A stretch of 9,512 bases of DNA, taken from the NCBI RefSeq assembly GCF_000185845.1, contig NZ_GL629647.1, positions 2,686,203-2,695,714 of the forward strand, in the 5' to 3' direction. Both the position numbers and the translations under genes were made by a program. This document shows positions 1 through 8,600 of the stretch, one piece after another (positions within the stretch are counted from its first letter, which is position 1; each line of letters begins with the position of its first letter). The notes under the pieces are model-generated. The model made no database searches. It was not told the origin of the DNA and saw nothing but the letters and a program-made list of their open reading frames with translations. The DNA comes from Segatella salivae DSM 15606. Lineage in GTDB: Bacteria > Bacteroidota > Bacteroidia > Bacteroidales > Bacteroidaceae.

Positions 1-131
1 TAAGAAGTACATGCGACTTCTATACGTGTTCTCAAGAATATCTGAAATGGCTACAGATTGGCTACAGTAAAAATTGAGATTCGGCTAAAATTCTGATTAT
101 CAAGGACTGATATAGGTAAGTTCACTTACCA

Positions 132-141
132 CCAGCTCCAC
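132..141 (+). other. tmRNA 3'-end-like motif CCAGCTCCAC (possible ssrA end or attachment-site core)
   Basis: CCAGCTCCAC equals the strongly conserved 3' end of bacterial tmRNA (the acceptor-stem strand in E. coli ssrA is followed by ACCA). A short TTCA loop closed by GTAAG/CTTAC lies just before it, and GGAC occurs about 25 nt upstream, both loosely like the T arm and its preceding segment. The loop is too short for a normal seven-base T loop, and the expected five-base stem does not pair in the standard register. It could be a divergent or decayed ssrA end, an attachment core left by an element integrated at ssrA, or chance. Weak evidence; the 5' partner GGGGCTG would lie outside the window. 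Confidence 0.2.
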
Positions 142-176
142 TAAAAGCATGCTCAATGTGAGTTGATGAGCTTTTA
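142..176. other. Weak compound hairpin TAAAAGC...GCTTTTA
   Basis: TAAAAGC (142-148) and GCTTTTA (170-176) are perfect 7-bp inverted arms. A small inner CTCA-ATG-TGAG hairpin (152-162) lies in the loop. There is no clean U-run after it on either strand, so it is described only as structure; it might assist the stronger terminator ten bases downstream. Confidence 0.3.
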
Positions 177-185
177 ATTACATTG

Positions 186-231
186 GAAAATCGTTGTAAC
201 CTATTAAAGTTACAGCGATTTTCTGTTTTTG
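186..231 (+). terminator. Rho-independent terminator, plus strand
   Basis: GAAAATCGTTGTAAC (186-200) pairs with GTTACAGCGATTTTC (209-223) over 15 bp with one G-U wobble and an 8-nt loop. It is followed on the plus strand by TGTTTTTG. On the minus strand the stem is followed by CAATG, so the U-tail gives the direction: it ends a plus-strand transcript whose gene lies mostly or wholly left of the window. It faces the operon and would keep that transcript from running antisense into it. Confidence 0.75.
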
Positions 232-309
232 TTTAGATTGAGATCAGTATATCTTTCATGGCTTGAAAGAGGGAGGTTGCTAAGGTTTTTCTATCTTTTT
301 TGAATCGAA

Positions 310-348
310 AAGAGGACGCATGAAACTTATCGTCTCACGCGTCCTCTT
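310..348 (-). terminator. Probable terminator of the SusC/D-GH18 operon
   Basis: AAGAGGACGC (310-319) and GCGTCCTCTT (339-348) form a perfect 10-bp GC-rich stem with a 19-nt loop, about 50 nt beyond the TAG of the last operon gene. Read on the minus strand the right arm runs into TTTTCGATTC, a moderate U-rich tail. The plus-strand side reads TTATGAATT, so some two-way activity is possible. Position and stem strength favour the end of the minus-strand operon. Confidence 0.65.
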
Positions 349-373
349 ATGAATTAGCGTTTATTTTCAAGTG

Positions 374-391
374 TGTAGGGCTATGCCTACA
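374..391 (-). other. Small hairpin just after the last operon stop codon
   Basis: TGTAGG (374-379) and CCTACA (386-391) are a perfect 6-bp inverted repeat with a 6-nt loop, 8 nt past the TAG at 400-402. No U-run follows on the minus strand (the next bases are CACTTG), so it is more likely a 3'-end stabilising structure than a terminator by itself. Confidence 0.35.
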
Positions 392-399
392 GCTTGTTT

Positions 400-1755
400 C
401 TATTTGAAAATCTTGATTTCACTCAGCGAACCAAGGTAATCTTGTACGTTAAACTCAAGCTTCAAATAACGCACCTTGACGTTCTTTGTTGCGTTGATAT
501 TATTCCATGTCTGTTCTTGGAAATTAATTTCTTCGGACAATGGCAACCACTTTTTACCATCTGTACTACCGAATATCTTAACAGATTTCGTGTAATATTC
601 GAATCCGGTGAGGATATACATACCAATCTTTAAGCCTTTTACGGTTGTGTCACGTTTCAAATCAATAGACAAGGTGGTTGTTCCTTCAGGCATATAGCCA
701 TATTGATTGGTTACGCCATCAGTGAGATTATCAATCGAACCATATTGCAATGGATTTGAAAGTGACAGGGTGAAGTCTTCACTTGGAATCTCTGTACCAG
801 ATGGACTGGTTGAAGAATGAGCGAAAGCGATGTCAACTACATTGATAGGAATCAGTATTTCTCCGCCTGAAATGTAGTGTTTCTTACCCTCTTTATCATA
901 GAATATGGCGCGCATAGGTAGCACATATTCACCTGCTTTGGTGAATTTCTCAGCGTGTTGCAATTCTATTGTAGCTTGAATTTCTTGCTGTCCTTTGGCA
1001 TTTTCCTTTGTAGTGACAGTAATACCTTCAGGAGCTAACTCCTTATTGCCATCGCTCTTGAAGATTGAATTGTCGCGTTCCAGTCCTACTTTGCAGTCTT
1101 GATCGATTGCTTTCTCTATGGCAAAATCTACATAGAGAGTGTTGGTTGAGGAATAAGTATTGCCAGATGAAGCCATCTTTACCGAAGCTCCATCACCTTC
1201 TAAGGCTACTATCCACTGCTCCTTTGGGTTGATAAGAATGTAGGCATAGTCTTGATGAGTGCCTGTTGGGCTTTTTAACTCATCGTTTGTAGGTGTGATG
1301 CGTACTGGAACTACTGTGGGACTATCCATTTTCTTGAGACCATTCACAGTGATAGGGATGTTGAGTTGAGTCAACTCTTTGCTAATTTCAAAGATTCCTT
1401 TATTAGGGAGTGTCACCTGATCAGCTGTGGCTAACTTGTAATCCTTATAGGTAGTAGTCAACAACGGAGCATCGGCAGCAAAGGCAACCTGTACAGTTGT
1501 GGCATTCTTTAGATTGCGACTGATGTTTGCTGTGAATGTAAATGTGTGGCTATCTTGGCCCGTAGAGATACCAGCTGCAAAATCGTTATCATACTTCTGC
1601 GTAGTAGAAGCGAAGCTAACGAGGTTGTTGCGTGGGTCTGAACCATGGAAATAACCTGCTATATCGTATTCACCATCGTAGTTATAGTCGTGACTACAGC
1701 CCGTGAAGGCTGTAGCTGCGAGTGCTAATGCGATAATATATATGTTATTTTTCAT
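400..1755 (-). CDS. Surface glycan-binding lipoprotein, DUF1735-like domains plus C-terminal F5/8 type C domain
   Basis: Predicted surface-exposed glycan-binding lipoprotein of 451 aa, the last gene of the operon. The start used is the ATG giving MKNNIYIIALALAATAFTGC; the open frame runs 15 codons further, into the previous gene, but those codons would spoil the signal peptide. Lipobox FTGC puts the lipidated Cys at residue 20, followed by SHDYNYDGEYD, acidic as in Bacteroidota surface-export signals. About 45-175 resembles a DUF1735 (BT_3987 N-terminal) beta-sandwich, 180-312 looks like a second all-beta module, and 325-451 is an F5/8 type C (discoidin, CBM32-like) domain, with SVKIFGSTDGKKW and the terminal VRYLKLEF...LSEIKIF pattern. 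The start lies 22 nt after the preceding stop. By position it corresponds to BT_1046-type proteins. Role in holding glycoprotein or N-glycan is inferred; no catalytic motif is seen. Confidence 0.88.
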   Translation of the reverse strand: MKNNIYIIALALAATAFTGCSHDYNYDGEYDIAGYFHGSDPRNNLVSFASTTQKYDNDFAAGISTGQDSHTFTFTANISRNLKNATTVQVAFAADAPLLTTTYKDYKLATADQVTLPNKGIFEISKELTQLNIPITVNGLKKMDSPTVVPVRITPTNDELKSPTGTHQDYAYILINPKEQWIVALEGDGASVKMASSGNTYSSTNTLYVDFAIEKAIDQDCKVGLERDNSIFKSDGNKELAPEGITVTTKENAKGQQEIQATIELQHAEKFTKAGEYVLPMRAIFYDKEGKKHYISGGEILIPINVVDIAFAHSSTSPSGTEIPSEDFTLSLSNPLQYGSIDNLTDGVTNQYGYMPEGTTTLSIDLKRDTTVKGLKIGMYILTGFEYYTKSVKIFGSTDGKKWLPLSEEINFQEQTWNNINATKNVKVRYLKLEFNVQDYLGSLSEIKIFK

Positions 1756-1777
1756 ATTATTTCGTTTAATAATGAGC

Positions 1778-2899
1778 TTATTCCGGGAACTTTTCATCAT
1801 TCCAATTGATTAGGTTTTGGTTATATTCTGTATCGTTAGTACCAGCTACATAAACCTTGATAGGGTAGTGGTTTTTCGATACATCCTTAACACCAACCTT
1901 TTTGTTCAATGGAGCATAGAACAAGAGATTAGGGTTATCAGGAGTCTCTATGTATAAGTTGTCCATTACTTGGAAAGCAGAAAGTGCTTTGTCGTAAAGG
2001 CGAATCTCACGTACATAGCCTTCAAATGCACCCCAACTCATGTTTAACTTGGTGAAAGTCTCAACCTTTGGCACGTCAAACTCATTGTCTAAGACGCCAT
2101 TAATATAGCACTTTACATGTTGACGGTTATATACCCATGCAATGTAGTACCATTTTCCTGGTTGCAATTTAGTCTTGGCGAAAGCCTTAGGGTCATCAGT
2201 TTCACCCACCTTCATTTGCAAAGCACCATCTGCAGTGACACGAGAGTAGAAGTCAGGTGACAATACTGCCTGGTTATCTTTATTGCGATCAAGTTTAATT
2301 GCGTATGACATTGTCCATTCTTTCAACCCCGTGTATGGTGTTGGGAAGGTTGTTTTAAGATAGAATCCTTGCTGACGCATCGAGGTAGTATAAAGTACTC
2401 GGTCGATGGCGAATATCTTTGTTGCACTTGAACTCAATAGACGCACCCCCTCAGTAGATACTAACTTCACGGGGATTGCATATTTTGTAGAAGCATCAAG
2501 GTCGCTTCCGAGGGGTTTAACATTGATGTCTATCGCACCGTTTGCCACGTTACCAGCGCCAATTGTAAGGGTTTCGGCAGACAAGCTGTAATATTTTGCC
2601 GGCAGGAGTTTATAGTTTGTACCATTAGCGGCATTGTAATCAGCGAGTGCTTGCTCATCGATTGCAAACTTTAATACAGCTTCATTGCTTAGTTTATTAG
2701 CCACACGAGCAGTGAAAGAGCCTTTGCCGCCATTGCCATCTACTGTGAGTTTACTTAGTGGAGTGACATCAGCTCCTTCAATATATGCGGCATTAGGTAA
2801 CTTATTCTCATCGCCTACATTGTCATAATCGACATTGGAACACGACCAAGTAAGGCATGCTATTGAAGCGATTCCGAAGATCTTAAATATATGTTTCAT
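1778..2899 (-). CDS. Surface glycan-binding lipoprotein, DUF1735 plus LamG-like (concanavalin A-like) domain
   Basis: A 373-aa predicted surface lipoprotein. The signal peptide ends in TWSC with Cys20 lipidated, then SNVDYDNVGDE, acidic and consistent with export to the outer face. About 35-165 is a DUF1735-type beta-sandwich (note FAIDEQALADYNAANGTNYKL and the late AIPVKL strand). About 190-320 is a LamG/concanavalin A-like jelly roll: EWTMSYAIKL, GKWYYIAWVYNRQHVKCYINGVL and GYVREIRLYDKALS are its usual strands. A further segment at 325-350, LLFYAPLN...VKDVSKNHYP, resembles the first strand normally seen at the start of such domains. The ATG is 15 nt after the GH18 stop. No hydrolase residues are recognised, so binding of a glycan or glycoprotein is inferred from family and neighbours (BT_1045 / BT_3985-like position). 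Confidence 0.88.
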   Translation of the reverse strand: MKHIFKIFGIASIACLTWSCSNVDYDNVGDENKLPNAAYIEGADVTPLSKLTVDGNGGKGSFTARVANKLSNEAVLKFAIDEQALADYNAANGTNYKLLPAKYYSLSAETLTIGAGNVANGAIDINVKPLGSDLDASTKYAIPVKLVSTEGVRLLSSSATKIFAIDRVLYTTSMRQQGFYLKTTFPTPYTGLKEWTMSYAIKLDRNKDNQAVLSPDFYSRVTADGALQMKVGETDDPKAFAKTKLQPGKWYYIAWVYNRQHVKCYINGVLDNEFDVPKVETFTKLNMSWGAFEGYVREIRLYDKALSAFQVMDNLYIETPDNPNLLFYAPLNKKVGVKDVSKNHYPIKVYVAGTNDTEYNQNLINWNDEKFPE

Positions 2900-2914
2900 G
2901 TTGTTTGTGTTTTA

Positions 2915-4018
2915 TTATTTTACAGCTGGGTTCATCAACTGAATGCCTTTACGCAGGTATTTATATACAGGATTGGCTGCATAATCCTTCTCCATATGGT
3001 AGCTTCCGATACCTCCCTTGCGTCCTTTCAAAGGTTGCCATGTAGCCATTCCAAGGTAAGAAGGAACAGATTGACCATCACGTGTTGTGAAAGTAACGCC
3101 ACCTGTACCTGAATGGGCTTCGAAATTCTCAGTTACAATAAGCTTTTTGGCAATCTCTTCTTCGGTTTGTTTAGAAGAGAATTGAAGTACAAGTTGAGAG
3201 AAACGATTATCTAAGTCTGCATAAGAACTGCAGTCGTAGGCCTGAAGAATATAGTAGTTGAAATATAAAGCCATATCAGCAGAGAACCAATAAGGCTCAC
3301 CATCAACGACGAGAAGTTTCTTACGACCTTCTTCAGTCTCGGCTTTCGGGCCTATACGCTTACCCATTGTACGGATAAAGAGATTCATACGGTCATTTTT
3401 CCACATTTCTTTATTCGTGCGGAAAGGCTGAGGAATATTAGGCTCTGCATCGAGATCGAAGCCATCTAAGTTATATTTGTAGATGGTATCACAAATGGCA
3501 TTGGCATACTTTACAATGGAAGCATTGATCTTTTGCTCATCACCATCAACCCAACCCCAATACTTTTTGTTGTAGGTTTCCCAAGACTCACCGGCTTTTT
3601 TCGATGATTCTGGTTGAGCAGGGGTAACGCCTTTACCAATATCAAAAAGCAAAGCGCAAGCCAAAGCGCGTATGCCTTTCTCCTCTTTTGCACGTTTCAA
3701 GTCTGCTTGTTGGGCTGCAGTCAGGTTTGAAAAGCCATCCCACAACGAAACAAAGTCTGTGCTGTCAGGCAGATTGTAGAGGCAACGTGATGCCGGACTC
3801 TCACCATTCCAGCCACCAAACCACCCGAAGGTGACTTGATGATCGGTATTCTTATATGCGCGAAGATTGATTAAATAGTCTTTATACGCACGTGATTGAG
3901 CACTATCTGCATTAGCCAATAGCTTATCAATATTCTTGTTTTCTACCTCAGTCCAGTCGCTACAACTTGTTGCAGTGAACAATAATGCGAGACAACCGAA
4001 AATAAAATATTTCTTCAT
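2915..4018 (-). CDS. GH18 family glycosidase lipoprotein, probable endo-beta-N-acetylglucosaminidase
   Basis: Predicted cell-surface GH18 enzyme of 367 aa. Signal peptide MKKYFIFGCLALLFTATSC gives lipidated Cys19, followed by SDWTEVE, an acidic surface-export-type sequence. The catalytic motif on strand beta-4 is intact: D185-G-F-D188-L-D190-A-E192, where Glu192 would be the acid/base and Asp190 would support the substrate-assisted mechanism of GH18 through the GlcNAc acetamido group. FGWFGGW (64-70) fits beta-1, QAYD (259-262) the beta-6 Gln/Tyr position of endo-type GH18 enzymes, and ATWQP (325-329) the conserved tryptophan at beta-8. The ending GSYHMEKDY...YKYLRKGIQLMNP is typical of Bacteroidales GH18 endoglycosidases. 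Placement directly after SusD, before two binding lipoproteins, matches BT_1044. Cleavage of the chitobiose core of N-glycans is inferred; chitinase activity is less likely given the neighbours. The ATG follows the SusD stop by 17 nt. Confidence 0.9.
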   Translation of the reverse strand: MKKYFIFGCLALLFTATSCSDWTEVENKNIDKLLANADSAQSRAYKDYLINLRAYKNTDHQVTFGWFGGWNGESPASRCLYNLPDSTDFVSLWDGFSNLTAAQQADLKRAKEEKGIRALACALLFDIGKGVTPAQPESSKKAGESWETYNKKYWGWVDGDEQKINASIVKYANAICDTIYKYNLDGFDLDAEPNIPQPFRTNKEMWKNDRMNLFIRTMGKRIGPKAETEEGRKKLLVVDGEPYWFSADMALYFNYYILQAYDCSSYADLDNRFSQLVLQFSSKQTEEEIAKKLIVTENFEAHSGTGGVTFTTRDGQSVPSYLGMATWQPLKGRKGGIGSYHMEKDYAANPVYKYLRKGIQLMNPAVK

Positions 4019-4035
4019 TTGAATTTTCTTTTAGG

Positions 4036-5634
4036 TTACTTAATCTTTTTATCCCACCAAACACGTGTAGCACCATTGTCTGCACCATTGAGTAATTGAA
4101 CAGCTTTCTTTACGTTCTCCAAGTTCTTTATATACTCATCGTTAGAATAAGGGATACGTGTTGGACGAAGATTACCATCAACATCACAATCGGTTGCTGT
4201 CAATACAGCTGGGAAAATGTGAGGATAGCCTGTACGACGATACTCAGACCATGCTTCTTGTCCATCAGGATAGATAGCTAAGTATTTCTGAGTGATGATA
4301 CGTTCAAGGTTGCGTTCGAAGTTACTTGCACCTGTTTCCCACTTGATAGTGATAGTAGACGTTGCGGGAGTATCGTATTCTGAGTGCAGCACATCAACGA
4401 AATTAGCAGGTACATTTGTGCTATTTGCAATATATGTTGCTGCTTGTGAAGCGCTCAAATCATTTTCTTCAAACGAAGTTGTGATTCCTTTCTCATAATA
4501 AGACTGAGCTGTTCCACCTCCCATATTCCAGCCGCGAAGCGCACCTTCAGCACGAAGGAAGTAGACTTCTGAAGCCTTCATAATATAAATAGGTGTTGCA
4601 TCTTCTACATTTAAGGATGAAGATTTCTCCTTACTCAAGTAATCATCTATACTTGGGATATTCGTTCGGACCGCATAATAGTCTTCAATGCCATTATTCT
4701 TTGCCTTTACAAAGTAGCTGGCAATACGTGGATCATTATATCCTTTGAGGTAAGATGAGATCTCAGCACCCATGCGAACATCGTTATAACTGCCATTGAT
4801 AATCACCAAAGGGTTACGGAGTGAGACGCCAGCGCCCTTAGATAATTTTGCAGCTTCTTTTGTATTTTCAATCACACCATAAGGATTTGTGAGGGCTTTT
4901 TCTGCATATTGCTTGGCCAATGTGGGGTTGGCATAGACTATGCGCATCGCTAAACGCAGCATTAAAGAGTTCGCAAACTTACACCATTTAGTGTAGTTGC
5001 CTTCATAAATAATGTCGTATTTAGAGAAGACATCATGGCCACCATTAGCTAAAGTGTGTACGGCTTCGTCTAACTCCTTTAGCATTGCCTTGTAAACATC
5101 CTCTTGTGAATCGTATTCTGCATCAGTAGAACCTTCCTGGCCAGCCTTAGAATAAGGAATAGGACCATACGTATCAGCAGCCTTGTGCACTGCAGCTACC
5201 TTTATAATTTGGGCAACTGCGAAGCCCTCGGGGTCTGTTGTGGTGCGCTTTTTCACATCAAGCCAATTGCGGAAAGCATTACCTGCCATAACATTAAAGG
5301 TGTATTGGCTCCATGGTTTCAAAGCAAAGCTTGGGAAACCTCTACCTACCCACTTGTTTTGTGCTGGCGCCATATAGCCTATCCAGCATGCGCCGCCGAG
5401 GGTATATGGTATCTGATAGTCGTTGACATAATTCGTACCAGATGATCCCACAGGGAAGATTGTCTTCTCAAATGAGGTTACAAAGCCACCCACATTGAGG
5501 TTGTCTTGTTCCAATTGCTTCTCTGTTGGCTGACGATGATCGCGGTTAATATCAACAAAGTCTGCCTGACACGAACTTAAAAGCATAGTAGTTAGTGCCG
5601 ATACATATAGAATTGAATTGATTTTTCGTTTCAT
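4036..5634 (-). CDS. susD-like: SusD/RagB-family nutrient-binding outer-membrane lipoprotein (SusD-like_2 type)
   Basis: SusD-like lipoprotein that caps the SusC barrel and binds the imported glycan; 532 aa from the ATG at 5634. An open frame with a TTG two codons earlier exists, but ATG with MKRKINSILYV is the natural signal-peptide start. Lipobox LSSC gives lipidated Cys22, then QADFVD, close to the QA(D/E) surface-export signal. Family marks are DTYGPIPYS (154-162), W-C-K-F-A-N-S-L-M-L-R-L (217-228) on a TPR-like helix, and near the end QKYLAIYPDG with EAWSEYRRTGYP (460-471), characteristic of the SusD-like_2 group. Length is usual for the family. It starts 12 nt after the SusC stop, the normal paired arrangement. 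Which glycan it binds cannot be read from the sequence; the GH18 neighbour suggests a released N-glycan. Confidence 0.95.
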   Translation of the reverse strand: MKRKINSILYVSALTTMLLSSCQADFVDINRDHRQPTEKQLEQDNLNVGGFVTSFEKTIFPVGSSGTNYVNDYQIPYTLGGACWIGYMAPAQNKWVGRGFPSFALKPWSQYTFNVMAGNAFRNWLDVKKRTTTDPEGFAVAQIIKVAAVHKAADTYGPIPYSKAGQEGSTDAEYDSQEDVYKAMLKELDEAVHTLANGGHDVFSKYDIIYEGNYTKWCKFANSLMLRLAMRIVYANPTLAKQYAEKALTNPYGVIENTKEAAKLSKGAGVSLRNPLVIINGSYNDVRMGAEISSYLKGYNDPRIASYFVKAKNNGIEDYYAVRTNIPSIDDYLSKEKSSSLNVEDATPIYIMKASEVYFLRAEGALRGWNMGGGTAQSYYEKGITTSFEENDLSASQAATYIANSTNVPANFVDVLHSEYDTPATSTITIKWETGASNFERNLERIITQKYLAIYPDGQEAWSEYRRTGYPHIFPAVLTATDCDVDGNLRPTRIPYSNDEYIKNLENVKKAVQLLNGADNGATRVWWDKKIK

Positions 5635-5646
5635 AATCAAAGTTTG

Positions 5647-8600
5647 TTAGAAGTTAAGTTTCAAGCTGAAACCAAGGTTTCTCAAGCTTGGTGCACTAAA
5701 GTAATCGCTTCCTTGACCATAGGTTCCTGTGGAAGATGCAATTTCTGGGTCGAATGGAGCCTTGTTGTAAATCATCCAAAGGTTGTTAGCAATGAAGCCA
5801 ACGGTAACACTTGGCCAGCCTTGTCCAAGCAAGGTACGAGGCAAGGTGTAGCTAAGGCTGATGTTTTGTAAGCGTACATTCGTTGCATTATAATAATAGT
5901 AGCCCATCAATTGCTGATTAGCAACAACCTCATAGTATTTCTGTGGGTCAACTTTTACGCCGCCTGCAACTTCTACATAGCCACGGTCGCGAGCATCAGC
6001 AGTAGCTTGTGAAACTCCAAACTGGTCGAGAACGGCTTGTGTAGCAGAAGTAACAATGCCGCCAAAGCGTGCGTTAATCAAGAATGAAAGGTTCAAACCT
6101 TTCCATGAAACACTATTTCTCCAGCCCATATTAAAGTCTGGGTTGGTATTACCAATCCTCAAACGTTCTCCATTTGGGAGGTCCATTGAAGACAGACTAC
6201 CATCTGCACCAACAGCAATGGCACCTGTTGCATCGCGCTTCAACACTTTAGTGATGTAAACATCTCCCATGCTGTCGCCCTCGCGGATATAGCCACCACC
6301 AGCTGCAGTCTCTGTAAAGTTGATGACTTTTCCGTCAATTCCGGTGTGATAATTATGTACTAACTTCTTCACTTTATTCACATTTCGGCTGTAGATAAGA
6401 CGTGATTCAAAGTCTACTCCGCCAAAGTTGTTGTTGTAAGCCAATGACATTTCTACACCCGAGTTAGCGATATCACCAGCTTGAATGTACATTCCGGTAT
6501 AAGGAGATGTTGCTGAAAGTTCAGCAAGGAACGTCTGATTGTAAGTATTTGAGTGGTACCATGTGAGGTCAAAGTTAAGCTTGTTTTCAAACATTCTCAA
6601 GTCTAAACCTAACTCAAATGAACGTGTTCGTTCTGCCTTAAAGTCGTAGAAAGGTAATATTGTACGTGTAGAAGGAATACCATCTACGATAGGATAGGTA
6701 ATGGTTCCACGCGTTACACCCCGATAGCGATCAGGAATTGGTGAACCAACTTCTGTGTAAGAACCTCTCACTTTCATGAAAGAGACAAACTCAGGAAGCT
6801 TTGCCATCTTTGTAACGATAGCCGAAAGACCTACTGAAGGATAGAAGAATGAGGGCTCTTTTGCATGCACAAGGAGTGAACTCCAGTCGTTTCTTCCTGT
6901 CATAGAAAGGTACAACATGTCCTTCCATGAAAGCTCTGCACTGGCAAAGATGGCTGTATTACGTTTACGGAACTCACTGTCTGTCGCTCTTGTATTAATG
7001 GGATCAAGCGCTGCAGAAGAGAATAAGTTTGGCACTTTTAATATTGGTCCGCCGAAACCTACACTGCTTGAACGATAGTCTTCAAGGCTCGCGCCGACGT
7101 TAGCTGTTAGGCGATAGTCCTTGCCGAAACTCTTATCAAGATTAAACATCACATCCAAATAGGTCTGTTGGTCGCTTCCTTGTGAATGGTTATAAATGCC
7201 ATTGCCATGTGTTCCGGCATAAAGAAGGCCCTGACCACTCGCGTGAAAACGACTCTCTGACTCGCTGTTGGTGTTGTCAACACGCACACGTCCTGTCACG
7301 TTTAACCATGGAAGGATGTCATATTTCAAGCTACTCATGAACATATAACGCTTGCGTTGTACGGGAGTCATCATGTCATTGACGATGAAATAAGGGTTCT
7401 GAAGTTGCATTCCCTGGTCACCATAGGGCCAATATTGGGTTGCAAGCTTGCGAGAAGCATCGTAACGCTTGTACAATTCGACTGCCGACCAATCGTTTCC
7501 ACGTGGGAAAAGATAAACAGATGTCAACGGATTATAATATTCTCCAGGGCGATACATGTTCTGAGTGTTTTGAATGATGTAGCTACCATTAATGTCTAAG
7601 TGCAGCTTATCATTGAGAAAGTCACTCGTATTGCGTACGGTGAAGTTGTAACGGTTATATTCGTTGTTGGGTAAGATACCCGTTGCATTCGTTGTTGCGA
7701 CAGAGATATAGGTCTTGTTTGTCTTTGTTCCTGTCGTCAAAGTCAACGAATTGATGAAATTGTGACCTGTGTTGAAGAAGTCTTTTGGCTGGAATGCTGT
7801 TGGTGTTGCCAAGCGATCGCCCCAGCTATAGAATGAACCTGCCTTATTTCCATAGGTGTTTTGGAACTTAGGCATAATGAAAGGATTAGAAAATTCCAAG
7901 CTACTTGAAACAGCAACCTTTACCTTTCCTTCAGCACCGCGCTTGGTATTGATCATGATAACACCATTGGCTGCAGCCGAACCATATAGGGCTGCTGATG
8001 AAGGACCAGTCAAAACGTTGATACTTTCAATATCATCGGGGTTGATATCTGCTATTCCTTCTCCGCTGGGTTGACTTGAATAGCGACCTCCACCAATGTC
8101 ACCTCCGTTCTTATTTAGCATAGGAACACCATCAATAACATAAAGAACGTTGTTGCCACCAGTAATAGATTTCGTACCGCGCATTACGACACGAGTCGGT
8201 CCTCCGACACCCGTTGTTGAGGCGTTAATGTTAACTCCCGCTACGGCTCCATTCAAACTATTGACAAAGTTGACGTTCTTCACGTTCGTAAGCTGGTCTG
8301 CGCCAACCTTCTGAACGTTATAACTCAAAGCCTTTTCAGAGCGTTTGATACCCAAAGCGGTAACAACCACCTGGTCAATCGTGTGAGATTCGGGCTTTAA
8401 AGCAATGTTTAGGTCACCTGTTCCCGTAACTTTCACCTCCTGAGTGGCCATACCAATGTAGCTAATTTGAAGCGTTGCACCTTTTGGTACGCTTAAAATG
8501 AACTTGCCATCAATGTCTGTAGTGGTTCCATTGACACCGGTCTTGTTGTCTTTAACGCGTATCGTTGCACCGATAACAGGCTCACCTGCGTCGTCAACAA

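Larger units (their letters stand above)
1..185. other. Left-edge intergenic or gene-end region, no identifiable gene
   Basis: No convincing coding region is visible. On the plus strand, frame 2 is open to a TAA at 68-70 (residues ending MATDWLQ) and frame 3 to a TGA at 75-77 (ending WLQIGYSKN). Either could be the last codons of a gene beginning outside the window, but neither is recognised and open runs this short occur by chance. The stretch also holds a tandem TGGCTACAG repeat (48-56, 59-67), an interrupted palindrome GGTAAGT-TC-ACTTACC (115-130), a tmRNA-end-like motif (132-141) and a weak hairpin (142-176). A plus-strand transcription terminator follows directly at 186-231, which argues that some plus-strand transcript ends here. 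Confidence 0.5.

Noticed and set aside
394..633. Plus-strand open frame of 79 codons opposite the last lipoprotein gene
   Set aside because: It lies antisense within a well-supported coding gene and its residues show no domain, so it is a shadow frame.
1756..1800. Upstream start MMKSSRNKLI for the last lipoprotein
   Set aside because: It overlaps the preceding gene and puts fifteen extra polar and basic residues before a complete signal peptide; the ATG at 1755 is much better.
5183..5445. Two overlapping plus-strand open frames opposite the susD-like gene
   Set aside because: Both are antisense to a clear SusD-family gene and have no recognisable protein features.
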